Part shown: in pieces, positions 61,953-64,000 of the stretch | How positions within the stretch are numbered: the stretch's first letter is position 1 | Layout: each line of letters begins with the position of its first letter | Assembly: GCA_015258265.1 (NCBI GenBank) | Contig: JABZIP010000001.1 | Span: 62,001-126,000, forward strand | Length of the DNA stretch: 64,000 nucleotides | Direction: 5' to 3' | Origin: Clostridiales bacterium | GTDB lineage: Bacteria > Bacillota > Clostridia > Peptostreptococcales > Anaerovoracaceae | Position numbers and translations under genes: made by a program | The notes under the pieces: model-generated | Told to the model about the DNA's origin: nothing | What the model saw: the letters and a program-made list of their open reading frames with translations, nothing else | Database searches by the model: none

Positions 61953-63764
61953 CTAGTAATTTTCGTTTCTATTCGAGCATCTAAGCCTTACACAAGTCTT
62001 ACATTCATGTGTACAATCTCCCATGTACTGGCTCTCCCATTTACCGCGTACGCCAAGTCCGCTTTTCAATTCTTCTTTCACACGATCCTTGATTTTGCAA
62101 GGTTCTAAATTTTCTCCGTCATTAGAGAGTTTTTTTTTTACTTCATCTACGAGTTTCCCGTCTCTTTCAGCTTCTTCGATGATTTTCTTAATTTCATCCG
62201 CTCTCGCACCGTTTGCATTCGCACCGCCGATGTCATCCGGATTTTTGTACGCCTCCATATCGTAACCCGCTTTTTCCATTTCTTCAATGTGCTTACGGGT
62301 TTCTTCTTCTTTGGCTTTTGCTTCCTCCGCAAGTTTCTTGACTTCGTCGATATATTTTGTCTGGTAACTTTCTTCCTTTTTGACAGTCGAAAAATCGAAA
62401 TTTAAACTCTTTTCGAGCAGCTTTATAGCACCCTCTCTATGTTTTTTGGATAATACTCCAAGCGATGCCATAATGTAATCGTTATCAACCAATATCTCTG
62501 CGTGCTCACTAGGGAATAAAAGCATACCCGTTTCATTGTGCTTCGCAATTTTTTGCATGATTTCAACTCTATGCGGCAACCTTGTAAGTGCGCCTCCCGT
62601 ACCGATAATGTACTTAACCTGCGTAAGATCCTTGCCTTCTGCAACCGTCGATCTTCCGGACGGACCATAAATATAGCGAATCTGTCCTGCGTGTCTTTCA
62701 ACTGCACGAAGTACCGCCTCTGTTGTAAGCATCTCAACCAGCTTAATTTCATCTTCGTTTTTCGGTATAGCAACATAGCTTTCCAATGTCTTATCGAGGT
62801 CTATGCCAACTTTTTGGCACTCTTCTCTGAGCTTTTCTTCACCGATAGATTCTATGACCTTCATACGGTTGACATAAACTCCAAGGTCCCCCTCAACCGT
62901 TCTCTTAGCTTTAGGCTCAGGTGCAATCATTATCCTTGCTACTTGATCGGATTCCGTAGCGACAGAATGTAAATCCGTCGTTGCTCCTCCCACATCGAGC
63001 ACTATCAAGTCCCCGATGCAATCGTAAAGCAACTTCGTACATTCCATTACCGCTCCCGGTGTAGGTATTATCGGCCCGTTTACCATATCTCTAACATGCT
63101 CCATGCCTGGAGCATTTGTAATATGGTCCTCAAAGGCGTCCTGAATTACCTTTCGGCAAGGCTCGACATTAAGTGCGTCAATTTTTGGATAAACATTCTC
63201 CACATTGTATAGCTTCATGCCGCTTTCTTCGTCAAAAATCAATTTCATTTCTTCTTGATTTTCAACATTTCCCGCGTAAATTACGGGTGTCTTCAGCCCC
63301 ATTGCCCTAATCATCTCAGCATTGTCAAGGGCAGTATCTCTCTCTCCATAATCTACACCGCCGGCAATCAAAATCAGATTGGGATTTATTTCTTTAATCT
63401 TTGCTATATCCGTTCTACGCAATCTGCCTGCCGTAACAAAGTGCAGTATTCCGCCTGCGCCAAGCGCCGCTTCCTTTGCCGCCTTCGCCGTCATGTCGTA
63501 TACCAGTCCGTGAACCGTCATTTTGAGTCCGCCGGCAGCTGACGAAGTTGCAAGCATTTCGTCGTATTCAAGGCTTTCGATACCCTTCTTCCTGCAAAGG
63601 TCATCTATCGCCCCTTGAAGTCCGATTCGAACATCGCCTTGAACCACGGAAGTCGGCGCTTGCCCTTGCCCCCAAAACACGGGATTATCAGTATCTATAT
63701 CTTTAAAAGCATTCACAACTGTCGTCGTAGAACCTATTTCAGCAACTAAAACATCTACCTTCAT
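61953..63764 (-). CDS. GlmL/MutL-like protein of the ornithine aminomutase cluster
   Basis: An ASKHA-type ATPase-fold protein of the MutL/GlmL family, named after the glutamate mutase locus and thought to protect or reactivate the B12 enzyme. LVAEIGSTTTVVNAF, LILIAGGVDYGERD, VLDVGGATTDLHSV and GTGGALTRLPHR are the nucleotide-fold motifs. It has 603 residues against about 460 for classic GlmL; the extra C-terminal part is a Lys/Glu-rich coiled coil (about 455-560) ending in CTHECKTCVRLRC (Cys584, 588, 591, 596), which could bind a metal. It lies between oraE and orr. Confidence 0.88.
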   Translation of the reverse strand: MKVDVLVAEIGSTTTVVNAFKDIDTDNPVFWGQGQAPTSVVQGDVRIGLQGAIDDLCRKKGIESLEYDEMLATSSAAGGLKMTVHGLVYDMTAKAAKEAALGAGGILHFVTAGRLRRTDIAKIKEINPNLILIAGGVDYGERDTALDNAEMIRAMGLKTPVIYAGNVENQEEMKLIFDEESGMKLYNVENVYPKIDALNVEPCRKVIQDAFEDHITNAPGMEHVRDMVNGPIIPTPGAVMECTKLLYDCIGDLIVLDVGGATTDLHSVATESDQVARIMIAPEPKAKRTVEGDLGVYVNRMKVIESIGEEKLREECQKVGIDLDKTLESYVAIPKNEDEIKLVEMLTTEAVLRAVERHAGQIRYIYGPSGRSTVAEGKDLTQVKYIIGTGGALTRLPHRVEIMQKIAKHNETGMLLFPSEHAEILVDNDYIMASLGVLSKKHREGAIKLLEKSLNFDFSTVKKEESYQTKYIDEVKKLAEEAKAKEEETRKHIEEMEKAGYDMEAYKNPDDIGGANANGARADEIKKIIEEAERDGKLVDEVKKKLSNDGENLEPCKIKDRVKEELKSGLGVRGKWESQYMGDCTHECKTCVRLRCSNRNENY

Positions 63765-63807
63765 ATACCCCTCCTAAAGTAATATACCTATATTTTACTA
63801 TTTATTT

Positions 63808-63840
63808 AAAAAAAGGGCAAGCATATGCCCGCCCTTTTTT
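63808..63840 (-). terminator. Terminator-like hairpin between oraE and the GlmL-like gene
   Basis: AAAAAAGGGC (63809-63818) pairs with GCCCTTTTTT (63831-63840), with a T run in the minus direction. It has the form of an intrinsic terminator inside the cluster and may reduce expression of the two downstream genes relative to oraE. Confidence 0.75.
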
Positions 63841-63861
63841 AGATATTTATTTAGGATTTTA

Positions 63862-64000
63862 TTATAAATCGCCTCTTCTTCTCATTGCTTCTTCTGCTAA
63901 GAATGTTGCAACGTCTATACCGTGGGAATCTCTTCCGAAGCCTTCATCAATTCCTGTATTTCTAGCTTCTTCAGGAACTACCTGTGTACCGCCCGCAGCG
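63862..64000 (-). CDS. oraE: D-ornithine 4,5-aminomutase large subunit, C-terminal end
   Basis: Only the last 45 codons are inside the window. They read AGGTQVVPEEARNTGIDEGF, then a GRDSHGIDVATFL segment, and end in RRRGDL; this is the tail of the B12-binding domain of OraE/KamE-type aminomutases (GGTQV and DAGFGRGxxxxDVATF pattern). The enzyme moves the amino group of D-ornithine using adenosylcobalamin and PLP. The downstream GlmL-like and orr genes support the ornithine rather than the lysine enzyme. Confidence 0.85.
   Translation of the reverse strand, partial: AAGGTQVVPEEARNTGIDEGFGRDSHGIDVATFLAEEAMRRRGDL

Noticed and set aside
1..64000. CRISPR arrays, tRNA or rRNA genes, prophage
   Set aside because: No regularly spaced repeats, no cloverleaf with a GTTCRA-type T loop in the intergenic gaps, no rRNA sequence and no phage structural genes were seen by eye; a tool search could still find a missed tRNA.

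Overview
The window comes from a Gram-positive-type anaerobe, most likely an amino-acid-fermenting member of the Clostridia (Bacillota). The grounds are an F1Fo operon flanked by wecB and a dCMP deaminase, the cdaA-cdaR-glmM-glmS operon, a ~630-residue clostridial glutamine synthetase, SLH- and LPXTG-anchored surface proteins, strong AGGAGG ribosome sites and a B12-dependent ornithine fermentation cluster. Base composition is moderate, with a few GC-rich patches. I cannot name the genus.

Layout. 1-13.2 kb (minus strand) is one long housekeeping run: glnS, truA, dCMP deaminase, a WecA/TagO-type transferase, wecB, a MATE exporter, then atpI-like, atpB, E, F, H, A, G, D and the start of atpC. 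13.2-13.8 kb holds broken gene fragments (an ISLre2-type transposase piece and a piece of an HATPase_c_4-type regulator) beside a DUF389 membrane protein. 15.4-24.2 kb is a surface module behind a cobalamin riboswitch and an intrinsic terminator: a 46-codon leader frame containing a possible H-type pseudoknot, a secreted 602-residue protein, and a ~1995-residue SLH protein with a DUF4430-like domain. 24.2-29.6 kb is an exporter set (two ABC-2 permeases, HlyD, TetR, TolC-like) with no ATPase gene beside it.

29.8-32.8 kb is an AT-rich array of duplicated, partly decayed small cassettes (secreted protein, anchored partner, four-TM proteins) of unknown function that looks like a toxin/immunity-type array. 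32.8-37.4 kb carries putP, serS and glnA; 37.7-39.9 kb copA; 40-44.7 kb a small membrane protein, nhaC, a polysaccharide deacetylase and gltX. 44.8-51.9 kb carries ahcY, a GerMN lipoprotein, glmS, glmM, cdaR and cdaA; 52-58.4 kb relQ, thrC, a DUF2156 protein, surE, a sirtuin and pyk. 58.5-60.6 kb is an LPXTG leucine-rich-repeat protein. 60.8-64 kb is orr, a GlmL-like protein and the 3' end of oraE.

How it fits together. Ornithine fermentation through the AdoCbl-dependent OraE creates a need for B12, and the B12-riboswitch surface module could be a capture system for it (inference). The strangest signal is at DNA level: truA and copA each contain a cluster of perfect inverted repeats with 9-16 bp arms and 3-8 nt loops (four in each gene) embedded in frame in conserved coding sequence. 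Such density is not expected by chance.
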